Positions 1 to 12,055 of a DNA stretch of 64,000 nt are shown here, piece after piece. Within the stretch, counting starts at the first letter, position 1. Every line of letters starts with the position of its first letter. The DNA is from Ceratodon purpureus. Lineage: Eukaryota > Streptophyta > Bryopsida > Pseudoditrichales > Ditrichaceae. A program made the translations under genes and the position numbers. Under the pieces are notes generated by a model, which worked only from the letters and a program-made list of their open reading frames with translations, had not been told where the DNA came from and ran no database searches. Location: assembly GCA_014871385.1 (NCBI GenBank), contig CM026426.1, positions 37,961,776 to 38,025,775 on the forward strand, written 5' to 3'.

Positions 1-1382
1 GTGTGTAGATATGTTTTCAGGAGGTTAGGCTATAGAATTTAGGATTAGGAGCTTAGCAGTTAGGAGATGATGCTGAATCAAGACAGAGGTGGTCAGGGGC
101 AGGACTGATTGTACCTTTTGCAATAATTAATGACAAGGAACAAGAGTATCTTGAATCATGAGGATTGTGGGATAGTGAATGTTAACGTTTGAGAGTAGTA
201 ATGAGGTTGTGGGTATTGCATTACTGACAGTCAGGAGTAGGATGTTGGGTCTTTTGGTGTAGGGCATAATCAAAGTGGTTAGAATTAGTGAGAGCAGGGT
301 TGGTACTCAATTTTTCGTGGGTTTCAGAGCATTTAGTAGGAACAGGATAGAATCTCAAGGGGTAGTAAAATCACCCTTTATCAGCATCAAAATTTGTGTA
401 GTATAGAATGTAAACGTCTTATACCAAAAATGGAGCACTTACTTCCATTCTTATTCTACGTAGTCACTTAATTAACATAGTTGCCGCCAAAGTGCACATA
501 AAATAGCAATGTAAGATTCTGGCTTTTACTTTCTAGAAAGCAAACCATAAACTTTCATTTTGTAGAAGTTAGAACAACAAGGACACATATTGATTAGTGA
601 AGAATAGCACCATAGGCATGACATGTAAGAGCATTAGTAGGGAGGAAAAGTTACCGATATATTTCTCACATGCATCGTATGAAAATACTACAATTAGTGG
701 AAAGACCGGAAAAACTTCAAGAATTGATGTTGCATTAAGTTGTCCTCTAACATAGTATTGAGAGCAATAACGCACCTCTTCTCTAAGAATCAAAAATATT
801 GGACGATCTAAAAAGAAATAATATTACATGTCTCAATATTCTTCAATCAACTATGTGAATCAAAATTAATGACTATGATAGTATCAGAACAAGATTAAGC
901 GGGGACCGCTTATACAGTTGCACACAACGCCGCTCATGCAAAACAAGGTCCTCGTTGCGTGCGTGCCCTATTTATTTAGATGGCGGACTCACTATTGTCA
1001 TGCTTAAACTCTCTCCACGATGTCGATTGGATCTACTAGGACTCTAGTACTCAACAATCCTTATATCCCCACTGCAATCCCTATCTGAACCATCAGTTTA
1101 TGTGCCAGGTAACAAGAAATGATTAGCTATGAAAGATGAACTTAATGACAAGCCATAAAAGGCACAATGAAATTTTGTCTTGTTGACTTGATGAGTCGTT
1201 AAAGATAGGCGTTAAAGCAGTGATATTACCCGTTGCGACTTGCTTGGTCTTCATGAAGTTGTCTGGGCCCAAGGAGGCAGAGCGCTCCGCGCGTTTGGTG
1301 GCTAATTAGATCGACGCAGTGGGGTATCAGTGCCACCACGTTGTCACAGAATAGAATTGCTACAGACCCTCGCAGGCTGCAA
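1..1382. other. spacer without recognisable gene
   Basis: No frame here has coding character, splice-bounded exons or a known motif on either strand. The 900-1380 part is less AT-rich than its surroundings and grades into the open frame that follows. Confidence 0.5.
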
Positions 1383-2027
1383 TCAATAAGGCGGGCTTAG
1401 GTGTAGAAGCGTGAGCTGTCTAGGCGCGTTACTCAAGAGTCCATCGCTCCGATGGCAACGCATGGGCTTATGGCAACAAGGCCGGGAAGCATCCTCAGGA
1501 GGTGCCAAGTCGAGTTGGTGGAGTTCCTGGAGATCAGTAGTTATCGCCACATTAACTGCTGATGGCATTAGTACAGGTTCAACACTCCCCCCATTGCACG
1601 GAGTGAAGGATATGTTCAAAACATTATTGAGGGTGTTGAATTGCAACTGACATTGCCGACTCCATTGCAGTGTTGTACTTCTTTCAAGCAAACCGAGAAC
1701 AATATCGTCATGCTGTGGTAGATACTGAAACCCTTGGCATTCATAGATTATATGCACTATAATAATCCATTGCGGGAGTTCAACAATGGATTGTGGATGT
1801 GAGGTGGGATCATCTAGAATTGGGATTATATATACAAAGAGGGAGATTCTGAACAAGATCTTAAGGAGAATGGAGATAGACAGAGCACTGCACTCAAAAT
1901 GAATTTTGATTATAAACCCACGCACATTAGGTGTTACAGTAGAAGAATGAAGAAGCTCAAATGATGAGTGGCTGGACTTGTTACTGTGTCGGTTGTCACC
2001 TTGATATTCCAACCTTGTCTCAATCAT
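1383..2027 (-). pseudogene. open frame of 214 codons, possible retroelement RT-RNase H remnant
   Basis: A continuous minus-strand frame of 214 codons in a spacer that otherwise has none of this length. Its middle part (HDDIVLGLLE, then W-x3-CQLQF) resembles the stretch of Ty3-type polymerases between reverse transcriptase and RNase H, where the family commonly has W-x3-CQ-x-AF. The same pattern recurs on the minus strand near 52.95-53.05 kb (HDAIVLTLLN, W-x3-CQVQF), and the DNA of the two regions also looks similar by eye. No catalytic motif, LTR or neighbouring retroelement domain is visible. I rate it as a possible old fragment; a chance open frame is a real alternative. Confidence 0.25.
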
Positions 2028-2852
2028 GTCTATATGTAGATGCTACGACTGAAGTAGAGATTACCAAGACGTCAAGTCTAATTCTAACTTCTGACGAAAA
2101 GTCGAGGAGATTCATTCATTAAAATCGATATTTTTTTTCATCCAATGAACATGGCAGCATCCTTGCAGCATACTCATAGCAATGAAAATGTTGTACTTGT
2201 TGTAAAAAAATTAGAGCATAACTTACTATGTATGGATTTATATCCAGAGATTAGATAGTAGATTCAAAAATATATTTCTTTCTCATAGTATTACTCAGAG
2301 TAGGTACATTCAAGACATTCATGATTACTTTTCCCTCTTTAATAATTTTGACAAATGTCATTAGCACTTAGAGAGACATAGGTAGTCCTACAGTATAAAT
2401 TGCACTCCCTTTTTAAAAAGGCTTCATTACCCATTAAATTGTCTATTGAGACCTTGCTACCTAATATTTTACATATAAAGGCTTTGTCAAGGACTATTTT
2501 GCTATAAGATTACATGCTATAGACTCGATTTAAGTTTTGAATATTATTTAATAAAGCAAATGAAAGAAAAAATAATTTTAGATAATGATACATAATCATT
2601 GATGTGTAAAAAAATTAAGTCTTATAATCTACATTTATGTTTCTAATTGAATAACGCACAATAATTAACAACAAGAATATATGTAAGAAGGCTTATAATA
2701 ATCTCATTATAACATCCGTTCAAGCATACAACATGCATTCACAAATTAAAAGGCTACTTTAATAAAAGGGATATATGTTTGTGCTCGGTTCTCAAAATTT
2801 CATTTTCCACTCCAACAAACTCATACAACAAGGCCAATATACAAACATTGAC

Positions 2853-2855
<3 letters not shown>

Positions 2856-2937
<82 letters not shown>
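2856..2937. repeat. compound microsatellite (AT)n(AG)n
   Basis: About 60 bp of alternating TA runs directly into about 22 bp of AG. The long frames across it (Tyr-Ile or Arg-Glu repeats) are artefacts of the dinucleotide repeat. Confidence 0.95.
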
Positions 2938-4264
2938 AATGTAATGTGTTTAAATTTTACCACGTGTCGTATTTTTTTAAGACAATAGTACTAACGAGTA
3001 AAAAATTGCTTTATCATATTAATTTAGAAATATATTTCTAAATAATGTGTTCTTTATAATAAGACGTTAAGGTCTTGTGGAGTCAATAAGTGAACACTGA
3101 ATCATCATTTCACTATCCCTAGCTAAATAACAAGTTCAACAATCAAAAAGATAATAGTAATTTTATTTGAAGTCCATAAATAATTAAAAGATATACTCTA
3201 CTTCTGATTAATCAAAAATAGTCATTTTTCATTGATTAAATTCACAAACTAAATACACATATTTCATTGCACCAACAACTACGCACGTTGAATACATATT
3301 ATATGAAACATTTAGTGTTGTGGACTCAAAAACCAACAATAAAAAAAACATATGAATCATACCATCATAAAACTAGTAATAAAACCTCCTCCCGTAAATA
3401 TATTATTGTACGTTATATAATATTATATAAATAATATAAATTTAATATTTGATTTTTACCATACCCGCAAAATCTATTATGAATACAACTCTGTAATGCT
3501 TCAATATACATAATTGAAGTATGAATGTTCAAGAGAAGAAAATTGCTCAAAGATGTTTATTTTAGTATGTACATACCTACTTACATATGACTTATACATA
3601 TATATATGTACATATTTATTATAAATAGTAATAGATATAAGTTATAGCATACTATTTAGACTTGTGTTTGTTTTGAATTTGTGGATGAATATTATTTTGT
3701 ATGCCATTTGTACAAGTGTAATAGTTGCTTCACATAGAAAAGGTTTTAAAATCCATAGAAAAAGTTGAAAAATATAATAAAATAAAGTACTTCAAAAATA
3801 TCCTACATTAATTCACTAATAGTATGGTAAAATGTAGAAAAATGACATTTAACATCACCACAATCACAAAAATGTAGCTAACACTCTTAAAAATCCCGAT
3901 CACCATTAGTTCTATATAACATATGCGTGGATAATTCATAATTTTATATACTACCAAATTGTATCGCAACAATAGAATAGAATAGAATATCGTACTATAA
4001 TTTTTTATAAAGTCCGAAAATGCTTCAAACATTTATTGTTTCACAAATAATACTTAACAAACAAGTTATTAAGAGAAAAAACTACTTCTATTATACAAGG
4101 CAGCTTTGTTTCTCAAAATACATTGTTTCGCACTAGAATCCATCAAAGAGATAGACGGAGGTGCGGAAATGTGCCCAACAATACGGATCCGACTGATATA
4201 ACTACATTGCTTGTCATTTCTTTATTTAAAATAATCTATCCCTGATTCGTCATATGCAGTCTTT

Positions 4265-4374
4265 ATTGCTATTTATTTAACAATAGAAAGGATGTTATTG
4301 AAAGTGAGACTTCGTCTCTATTGCTATTTATTTAACAATAGAAAGGATGCTATTGAAAGTGAGACTTGGTCAAT
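4265..4374. repeat. 55-bp tandem duplication, two copies
   Basis: A 55-bp unit beginning ATTGCTATTTATTTAAC is repeated head to tail (4265-4319 and 4320-4374) with only a few differences, so the duplication looks recent. Confidence 0.9.
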
Positions 4375-6561
4375 ACAAGATCAAGAAATTAATGACACAT
4401 CTATCACACAGACTAATATGATAGAAAATTAAATGAAAATATATTTTATAATTACTATATTTAATTATTTTGATAGATGCTTAAAATGGTTGAATCAAAT
4501 TTCTACATAAATACAACAACAATAAACTATACCTTAACAAAAAGAAACTAACAACACCTCTACTTATATCTAGTAGGGATAAATAAATTAAAAAAAATCT
4601 AGATTCTTAAAATAAAATTCAGAAATCTAAACAAAGTTATTATGACTATTTTGTACTTTTGCAGTATAACCACATCTATTTTCAAATTTTAGGTTCATAT
4701 ATTTTATAATACTATTTTGTAAATTCCATGCGTTCACTCCGTATGTGATATGAAGGTCTTCATTAACATTCTTAATTTTAGAAATAGTATTATGTGTTCG
4801 ACTTCCCATGTCATTGGTTGAATGTCTTATGTTTGATGTAATCACAATCACTTACAATCCTTTCTTATTTTAATTTTTTTAGAACCTTATGCAATTCAAA
4901 AAAAGTATCTTACATATCCTAATTAAAATACTATGCATAATGTAGTTACCAAATTCTATTTACTAAAATTATATATCTATATGTCTCTCTCTATATATTT
5001 ATATTATATATATTGTTTATGTATAATTCTCTCCATAATTCTATCAAGCTTTGATTATGTTAAATATAACAATTGAATTTATAGGATGGGTTTTTGGGAT
5101 ACTACAATTGAGATAATATAATGATTCATGTTGATACATTTACCCTAAAATGCCATAAGCAACCAAGAATAGGTGGATTTTATTCCTCAAGTTCCATAGC
5201 TATCATCCAAATGACCTCTTTTCATTGTTATCTTTTATGTTGTAACATCCTTAGAAATCTATCTAATTTCATTAATGAATTCCGTAAATAATAACATCAT
5301 TAATTGTGGTGCTTCCTTACAAACCAAAACATCAATATCGTGTACTGTAATTCTTTTTACATCATTACTGACAACTGGGACATAATATTGACTATCCGGA
5401 TGATCTTATTTGCAATGATGTTGTATAAGTTAAGGAATATGACCATGGGTACTACTCGATTTTCCACGATTTTGGATTCTCATCGTATTTACGAATAAAA
5501 ATATGATATCCAAGCACTATAATTATTATGAGGTTCTTGGTTGTTATATACATCTATGGTAAATATGTTGTAATTTATAAACATATTTTATATTTCATAT
5601 GAATTCCATTTATTTCTCTATATTTGGAAAATTATCTTGATGAAATGATGAAAATATTGATTTTGTTAAAATTAATGTTTGTAGATAAAACGTGTATCTA
5701 GTCAAGCAAAATAAAAAGTCATATAACACATTAGTTATTGTAGCCAAATAGAGCATCCTGAATTGAAGTATCTTTTTTGGCATCATATGCTCGAGCATTT
5801 GAGGGTTAATTGTTATTAATAGTTAAGTCACCTTCTTGAGTACTATACTATAGAACACTGTAATTAATGCATTTTACCAATATGTGTGAATTAAAATTTT
5901 AACATTACTAGTTAGTTTTGTCCAAAAATTGAAATACGTAATTGAATATTACTTAAGAACCTAAAGATCTGCTGCATCTCAATCTTCATTTGGCATTGAA
6001 TTTTGTTTCTATCTTCATTTGAATTTTAAATTAGAAATAATGTAGCCTTTGTAAATTAATAGCTTTTATTATTTATATCAACCATATCAAATATGCATGC
6101 AAAAATGATTTCTGCGGAGTGTATCATGATGCATACAATAAAGCAGATAACCATGTGATTGAACGCACTCAAGACAATACAACCTCTAAATCATATTAAA
6201 TCACTCCAACTAGATTATATTGTATTTTTTTTTTTTTTGTTTTTTTTAATAAAAGATTCATTGCTTATTATTCTAAACAAAAGAATGAGAGGTTGTTCAA
6301 TTTTGTAAATGTTAATTCGAATATTGGTAAAACAGTATATTGAAAGACTTTCGATTGTGATTTGATTAGCCGCCACTTTTGATTTCATTGAAGCGTAGTT
6401 AGTATTTTTGGATTCATCATTAATTTCATCATCATGAGTATTATAAGCTCGTTGAGTATTATTAGAGGGACAACTTCATTTCCAAAAAATAATATGATCT
6501 GCACACTCATCGAGTAGCCGCCAATGGTACCACTTTATGGACCCACTCACAATGAAATCAA

Positions 6562-7187
6562 GTGACTCAGCATTCCCTTGATTTCATAGCGTTCCCGTGC
6601 TACCTAGATTGTCTCTTTGCGTTCATGGATTCCCTACGGTTCTTTTTGAATGTCCTGTTCCCAGAAATCCTCCCTTCGATACAAGCACCTTCTCTTCCCG
6701 CATTGACCACCTCATCTCCTCGCACCTGCAACTTCAGTCTGCATCCTTTCTCTCACCGATGAGGAGCGCCTGCGTGCTCCATGAGTTGGTATGCGTCGTC
6801 TCCAAATTGTCTCAAAGGCATGGTGTTTCTACATTGCTTGCTTGGTTGTTGTTCGTATGAATGTTCTTTAACCTCTGCGGGGTTGTTGTTTTCTCCCTTC
6901 CACGTCAAGAGTATTCACTGCGGAACTTCAAATCCCAACGTCACATTTGTTGTTTTCCTACTTCAAAGTTTGTGAGGTTGACAAAATTTGCAAACTCCCA
7001 ACCTGGGTTTGAGGAATTGCGAGAAAGCTGTGCGGGAATTGGAGCATTTCTAGCACCGCAACAACTACTGCGAGGACAAAATCGGTTTTTCTTCTACAAG
7101 GTTTTTTCTTTAACTCGTACTCCGATTTCCCAACATTTTAGAACCAACATCAGCTTCAAATATGTACTAAGTTTGTACTTTCCATAG
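6562..7187 (+). other. GC-richer segment with overlapping open frames, possible upstream exon
   Basis: Base composition becomes clearly GC-richer than the preceding 4 kb, and three overlapping plus-strand frames of 66-108 codons are open. It ends shortly before the coiled-coil/RING exon that starts at 7452, so it could hold an upstream exon or untranslated region of that gene. No frame shows a known motif and I cannot choose among them. Confidence 0.2.
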
Positions 7188-7451
7188 TGTGTGTTTTTCC
7201 TCTTTCCCTTTTCTTCCTGCCAATTTATTCCAATATTTCTAAGAGTATACTGTAATTTTGGTTGTTGGGCTTCCATTTATCAGAACCTTACCATCCCATG
7301 CCTTGGTCCGTTAATAGTGCTTCCTACTTTCAATTAATATTCCTAAAATCTTGTATTATCTTCCTTATGTAATACGTTCTGCAATTCTTATATTCCACTC
7401 AATTATGAATAAAAAGTTGTTGAATCAAAAAATGCTAATTGTTTGAAACAG

Positions 7452-8324
7452 TACACTACTCTACTGGATCTCTACCTCTGCCAAACCATGAGTGCGGTGC
7501 AAGAGGAGTATATTGCAACTGCTGTAGCGGCAAATGAGCTGAAGCGCAAAGATAGCAACCAGCTATTAGCTCAGAAGTGGTGTGAGGGACGGGACTTCTT
7601 GGAGAAGCTAATTGCTATGTCGGATTCGCATCAAAAGACCAATGCATCCATACTGGTCATTGAAGAGGATAAGTTGCCAAAGGCTGCCAATGCAAGTTAG
7701 CAAGCCGCAAGTGCCATTACCGCTGCCAAGGAGAAATTGGTGAACCTTCAAAATTTTACCTTATTGCTGCAAACAAGAGCTCCATTATTGTCTCTGTTAG
7801 GGACGTCGTTGCCAGAGTTACCAATCCAGTCAGATTTGAAACTCTGCGCGGGATGTGGGAAACATGGATTTGTAGCGTGTGCTATTCATTAGGGAAAAAT
7901 GTAGTCTCCAACGGGCCTTGTAAGACAGCTCGAAGGTAGGTGAACTGCTACCCGCTGACACCTCTCTGCGAAATCTCATTGGTGGATATCCTGCCCGTTG
8001 ACAACAAAATTTGCCCCGCTGGCAACAAAATCCGCTACTGTCCAATGGGGTGACAGCAGTGGGCAACGCCTTCGCTGCAAGCGATTGGCTGGACCCCCCA
8101 AACGCCAATTTAGCGACCTGCTGGCACCATTGCAGGTAAAGTGCACGGGCATGGCTAAATTTTGAGGCACAGATTCCGACCAAAGGCCCGTTGGAGACCC
8201 CATTTTTCCCCTAATGGTTTTCGGTTCTTGTAGGTGTGGAATTCATCCAACGTGCATTGTAGTGTTGCTACAATTAAAGCAACCTAGTTGTCCACGCTGT
8301 AGTACATCCTTTACTAGAGCTTGA
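7452..8324 (+). pseudogene. decayed coiled-coil/RING-finger protein gene, C-terminal part
   Basis: An acceptor-like site (GTTTGAAACAG) precedes 7452. The frame then encodes an alpha-helical, Lys/Glu/Ala-rich segment (YIATAVAANELKRK, DFLEKLIAMSD) interrupted by one TAG, followed by LPIQSDLKLCAGC. If GT at 7877 is joined to AG at 8232-8233, the frame reads on through CGIHPTC and SCPRC to a TGA at 8322-8324, giving a RING-like pattern C-x2-C-x7-C-x2-H-x2-C-x11-C-x2-C. RING domains bind two zinc ions and usually act in ubiquitin ligases. The intron so defined consists almost entirely of a 328-bp MITE. A paralogue with the same LP-x-Q-x-D...CA-x-C lead-in lies on the minus strand at 10398-12055. 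The splice is inferred. The in-frame stop suggests that the copy is dead. Confidence 0.5.
7888..8215. mobile_element. MITE with ~30-bp terminal inverted repeats, 328 bp
   Basis: The plus strand at 7888 starts ATTAGGGAAAAATG and continues to TCTCCAACGGGCC. The minus strand read from 8215 starts ATTAGGGGAAAAATG and continues to the same TCTCCAACGGGCC. The roughly 30-bp termini are therefore near-perfect inverted repeats, and no coding capacity lies between them. TA borders both ends if the termini start at GGG; the superfamily is unresolved. A partial copy of the right half lies at 13515-13670. The element lies inside the RING gene and is flanked by an approximate 18-bp direct repeat (7871-7889, 8229-8246). 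Confidence 0.75.
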
Positions 8325-8357
8325 ATGGCTTAGTTTGGGTTCCCTCTTAGAACAGAA

Positions 8358-8966
8358 ATGGAGGAGGATGTCTTCAACTTGAAGAAGAGTTTGGAGGCAA
8401 CAACTGGTGGAAATTTAAGTTCGTGTAAGTCACACTTACTACTTCGCTCATGTTTTTGCCTAAATAAATGATTATTTCAAACTATGTACACATTGAATAT
8501 ATGTTTAACTTGTGGCTAATGAGGTAGTGTTGAATCCTTTCTTGGTCACGTGCTTCAAACTCCTTGGTATGCTATGTAGACTATTTGTATTCTTTGTAAA
8601 AAAGGCAGCTTCTTGCAATTATTGGCAAAAAGTGTTGTCACTAGTACAAGGAAAGTGGACGCATTGCTAAAGGAATTGCAACTCAAGACTTCACAGCTCA
8701 AGCAGTTTGCATTTGCACGAGATGAGAAGAAGTTAGCTCACACTCATTTTCAAGCCTGGATTTTGGCGTTGGAAACAGAGGATGAGCGGCTGAATTCTAT
8801 GAAGGATGATCTGCGGAAAAGGAATAGATAGTTTGCTACAGGCTGAGAGCTCCTAGAGAAGGCGGATGTAGATAAAGAGTACACGGAGATCAACAAAGCA
8901 ATTGCTGCCAATATCGATGCTTTGGCGGCCGCCCAGAGGATGCTGCAATGCTGGCATCAACCTTAA
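8358..8966 (+). pseudogene. decayed coiled-coil coding segments
   Basis: ATG at 8358 opens EMEEDVFNLKKSLEATT. After a spacer, an acceptor-like GGCAG near 8607 leads into a helical, charge-rich frame (KVDALLKELQLKTSQLKQF, then LEKADVDKEYTEINKAIAA) running to about 8966 with two internal stops (one TAG, one TGA). The heptad-like Leu/Lys/Glu pattern indicates a coiled coil. The same polarity and style as the RING exon upstream suggest the tail of that gene or a second decayed member. No catalytic motif is seen. Confidence 0.4.
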
Positions 8967-9374
8967 AGCGCGAAAGTTCTGCTTACCGGAGTTCCCAACA
9001 GCAGCGAGGGAAGCTTGTATGTGAGCGGAGAGTAGAGATTTTCTACTCTTGGAGCAGAAAATGGAGAGCGGATTCTAAAAATAGAACTTTTTAAATACTA
9101 AAAATAGATTATGAAATAGAAAAAAAGAAATCTTTTTGAATATTCCAAAGAATATTCTCTTGAATGTGGGGTACTTTTATGGTTTCAAAAATGGGTTTTA
9201 TGGTCTGCGGACCAACCATCGGTCTCAAAATTGTATGGCAAGGCGTGAATCACGGGGTGTTGTGTGATTTCTTAGGGAATCAATGAATGACCCTTGGGGC
9301 ATTTGTTCTCTCTCTCAAGTTGATTAGCTGGTGGAGTGTTTAGATTTTAGGGTGAATTTTATACTGTTATCGCC

Positions 9375-9719
9375 ATGGAGGGAGTTTGTTTTGGGGTTGT
9401 ATCTCTAGGTAATGAGGGGGGGCCATTTGAACCCTTTCTTGAAGACGAGGGTGAGGAGCTGTTGCTAGAGCCACGACCATCGCCTCCTAAACCGGTAGAA
9501 GATGGACAGAATGGTGGACTTGATGTAGTTCCATCTATTGTTACTGAGGCGCCGAACAAATTGCCCTCTAAGGAGGTTGAATCCATATCTCTTCCAAGCC
9601 ATGCATATTCCAAGGTTGGCGGAATTTCTCCGGGAACTTATTCAAGATCCGCAATATGTGGACCTGTGGGGTCAAGTCCAGTCATCAAACTTCCTCGGCC
9701 TGGTCGAGGTCTTTCCTGA
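9375..9719 (+). other. open frame of 114 codons, unknown
   Basis: ATG at 9375 opens a 114-codon frame starting MEGVCFGVVSLGNEGG with an acidic, Pro-rich middle, in a locally GC-richer patch. An overlapping plus frame (9538-9732) is also open. I recognise no domain, no start context decides between them, and the patch could be residual coding DNA of the neighbouring coiled-coil genes. Confidence 0.2.
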
Positions 9720-9732
9720 GGTCATGTCTTGA

Positions 9733-10397
9733 TGAATGCGTTGTCCGTCCAATCGAATCTAGAAGTAGCTATATAGAAATATCAAAAGGGCAGCCAAACC
9801 GCATCCAATTTATGTGATGTTTTTTTTTTTAAGAAAGTGCATGGTAATAAAGTAATTATTGGTGCAAACTTAATGGTAGACAAAAGGTGCGTCGACAATT
9901 ATTCACAGAGGTGTCACTCTTACATAACAATAATAAAAAATCAAATCATGTATTACTGAGTCATTGTCAGACTCGATTAAAAACAAAAGCAAAGAATCAC
10001 TGCAACGTTATGATGGTCCAATTTAGAAAAGGCAAATTATAGACTGTCTTGTAGGGCCCTGCCAAGGGGTGTGTCAAGATTCCAATCTCGAGGAGTAACT
10101 TCACTTTGTTGAAGCTAAAGGTCGGTGCATGGATGAAAAGTTGTACATGCGGCTCACGCTGGCATGTCTTTTAAAGAACGTAGTACATGTGCTTGCAATA
10201 CGAGAATTGAATCCTCCCTCAAAACTTCGTCATTGTTTTCTTGAATGCTAAGCATGTGCAGCTGGGGAGGGAGCTGATGGTGATCTGGTATTTTGTTACA
10301 TTGGGAAGAGCCCCGGAGTCTAGCGCAATGATTTTAGACGCAACAAGGAAGGCGGGTAGCTGAGGGGATTGCGTAATAGAGGCACTGTGGTTAGAGT
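9733..10397. other. spacer
   Basis: No supported gene. A short phrase, GAGTCTAGCGCAATGATT, occurs twice (near 10317 and 10395), a minor local duplication. Confidence 0.4.
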
Positions 10398-12055
10398 CTA
10401 GCGCAATGATTCACCTTGAGATTTTAGACCCAACTTCTCTGACTTTACCTTGAGTTCGTTGTCCAAGGCTCGAAACCCCCACAGAGTCCACCATTGTGGA
10501 TGAAACAATGTATCACAAGCATTGCACTTGTTAGACTGTCTTGTAACCTCGGCAATGCAAAAGGGTTTCATGAAACATGTGCATACAAGGGGCCACCACT
10601 AGGTCTATATAGGAGTACCATCTACTACAGAATGCACATGTAGTGACATCAATCTGCAATGGAAGATCACTTGAACTAGGAGAACTAGGGTGAAGAACAG
10701 GTTTTGGCCACAATGACACTCCTCCACCTTTCTTCATTTCCTGCAGTTCGAATTGAACAACTTCCTTCACTTTCTCAACATCTTCTACCTCTTCCTTAAT
10801 TGCTCGCAAGTTGGATTCAATCTCCTACAATGTTATCTCTGTATCTTGGAAGATGTTCTCTCCTTGAATTGCCTTCTTTCTCTTATCCTCAAGCATGGTT
10901 TGTGAAATTTCAATATTTTGTTGTAATATTTTCAATATTTTCAATATTTTGTTGCAATTCCTGCTCGCCTTTGAGCTCCAACAATAAAGTCTTCAATGTG
11001 CTTGATTCTTCGTTCACCTCTCCTAGTTGATGTGGCAGGGTTTCCAGCAAAGAAGCAATCTGTAAGCACCAAACATGGTTAGCACCCCTAAACATCCAAC
11101 CTCAGAGTGGGCAATACTCTGAACCCCCAAAACAGACCCGTGGATACGATAGGAAACCCTCGGCAGAACCTTCAGACACCAAACTTGTGCAGATCAAACA
11201 AAAAAACAACCTAGCACCCAACCTTGCTCACCTTTGTTTGTAAGGCGGCAGATTTATCAACAATGATCTTCAGATCTTGCTGAAGCAAAGTTGTGCTCTC
11301 ATCAGCTTCTTTAGCTTACGGTCCTCCATGTTGAATAGTAAGCCAATAAGCTGCTCCGAGATCCGCTTGTGACGTGACACGAAACTGCCGATCTTTTTGT
11401 TCTTTGAAGAACATAATTCAGACACAAATGCCAAAACCTCCTCAACCCTAGTGATCTTAGCTATTGACAAAGGGTGTGGACATTTGAAACCCTCATTGAC
11501 CAACAACCGGGCGCCATAACTCTCTGATCCAATTTCACAAAAATCAGTAGCAAGAGATGAGTAGGGGTCACCTGTCGTTGACAAGGAATTGCTCATGAGC
11601 TTATCAAGTCTCCATTCGTTATGCTGCCGTAATAAGGCCGCTGTACTTGCTGTAGCAACACACCAATTCACAGAGAACTTCTTCTTCTCTACAATGATCC
11701 CTTTTACCATTGAGTCCATGAACTCGTTGTTTGTAATATCAGACTTGCCGTAGATCTTGTTGTACAACGAGATCATCTTCTTCTTCGTCTCCGAGGTGAG
11801 ATTGGAATTTGTAGTTTTGAATTTCAGGTCCTTCCCAAACATCTTCTCTATGTCTATTGCAAAAACGTGTTCGGATGTAAGATCCAATTTGGGGTTCAAG
11901 CTTGAACTCGCCAAACCTCTCTCCTCCCTAAAGAACTCCACGTTCTAATTGCTGTAAACTTCTACCAATGCGGCTAACTTCCCAAGGCTTGGCGGTGCCG
12001 CAACAACCCTTTCCCTACTCCCCTCAACCTTTACCCTCAACCTTGCTCTCTTCAT
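10398..12055 (-). pseudogene. decayed coiled-coil protein with C-terminal RING-H2 finger
   Basis: The gene reads right to left from ATG at 12055 (MKRARLRVKVEG). The N-terminal ~300 residues include FREERGLASSSLNPKLDL and CATASTAALLRQHNEWRLD and match no domain I know. A GT-AG intron (about 11061-11232) splits the coiled-coil region; the next exon reads IASLLETLPHQLGEVNEE. The C-terminus has CAFC, then CMHMFH, then in a shifted frame CIAEVTRQSNKCNAC, together a C-x2-C...C-x-H-x2-H-x2-C...C-x2-C RING-H2 pattern, ending near 10398. At least one in-frame TAG (after EVYSN) and about three frame shifts show that it is dead. Its lead-in LPLQIDVTTCAFC parallels LPIQSDLKLCAGC of the 7452-8324 gene, so the two are paralogues facing each other. 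The role, probably as a ubiquitin-ligase-like RING protein, is inferred from the finger only. Confidence 0.6.

Larger units (their letters stand above)
2028..6561. other. AT-rich spacer
   Basis: Very AT-rich DNA with short open frames only, none with recognisable protein character. It holds an (AT)n(AG)n microsatellite, a 55-bp tandem duplication, AT-palindromic runs near 3410-3440 and a T tract near 6221-6250. I see no RNA gene or promoter that I can support. Confidence 0.5.

Noticed and set aside
2775-3041. Tyr-Ile and Arg-Glu repeat proteins across the microsatellite
   Set aside because: Pure translation of an (AT)n(AG)n tract on both strands.
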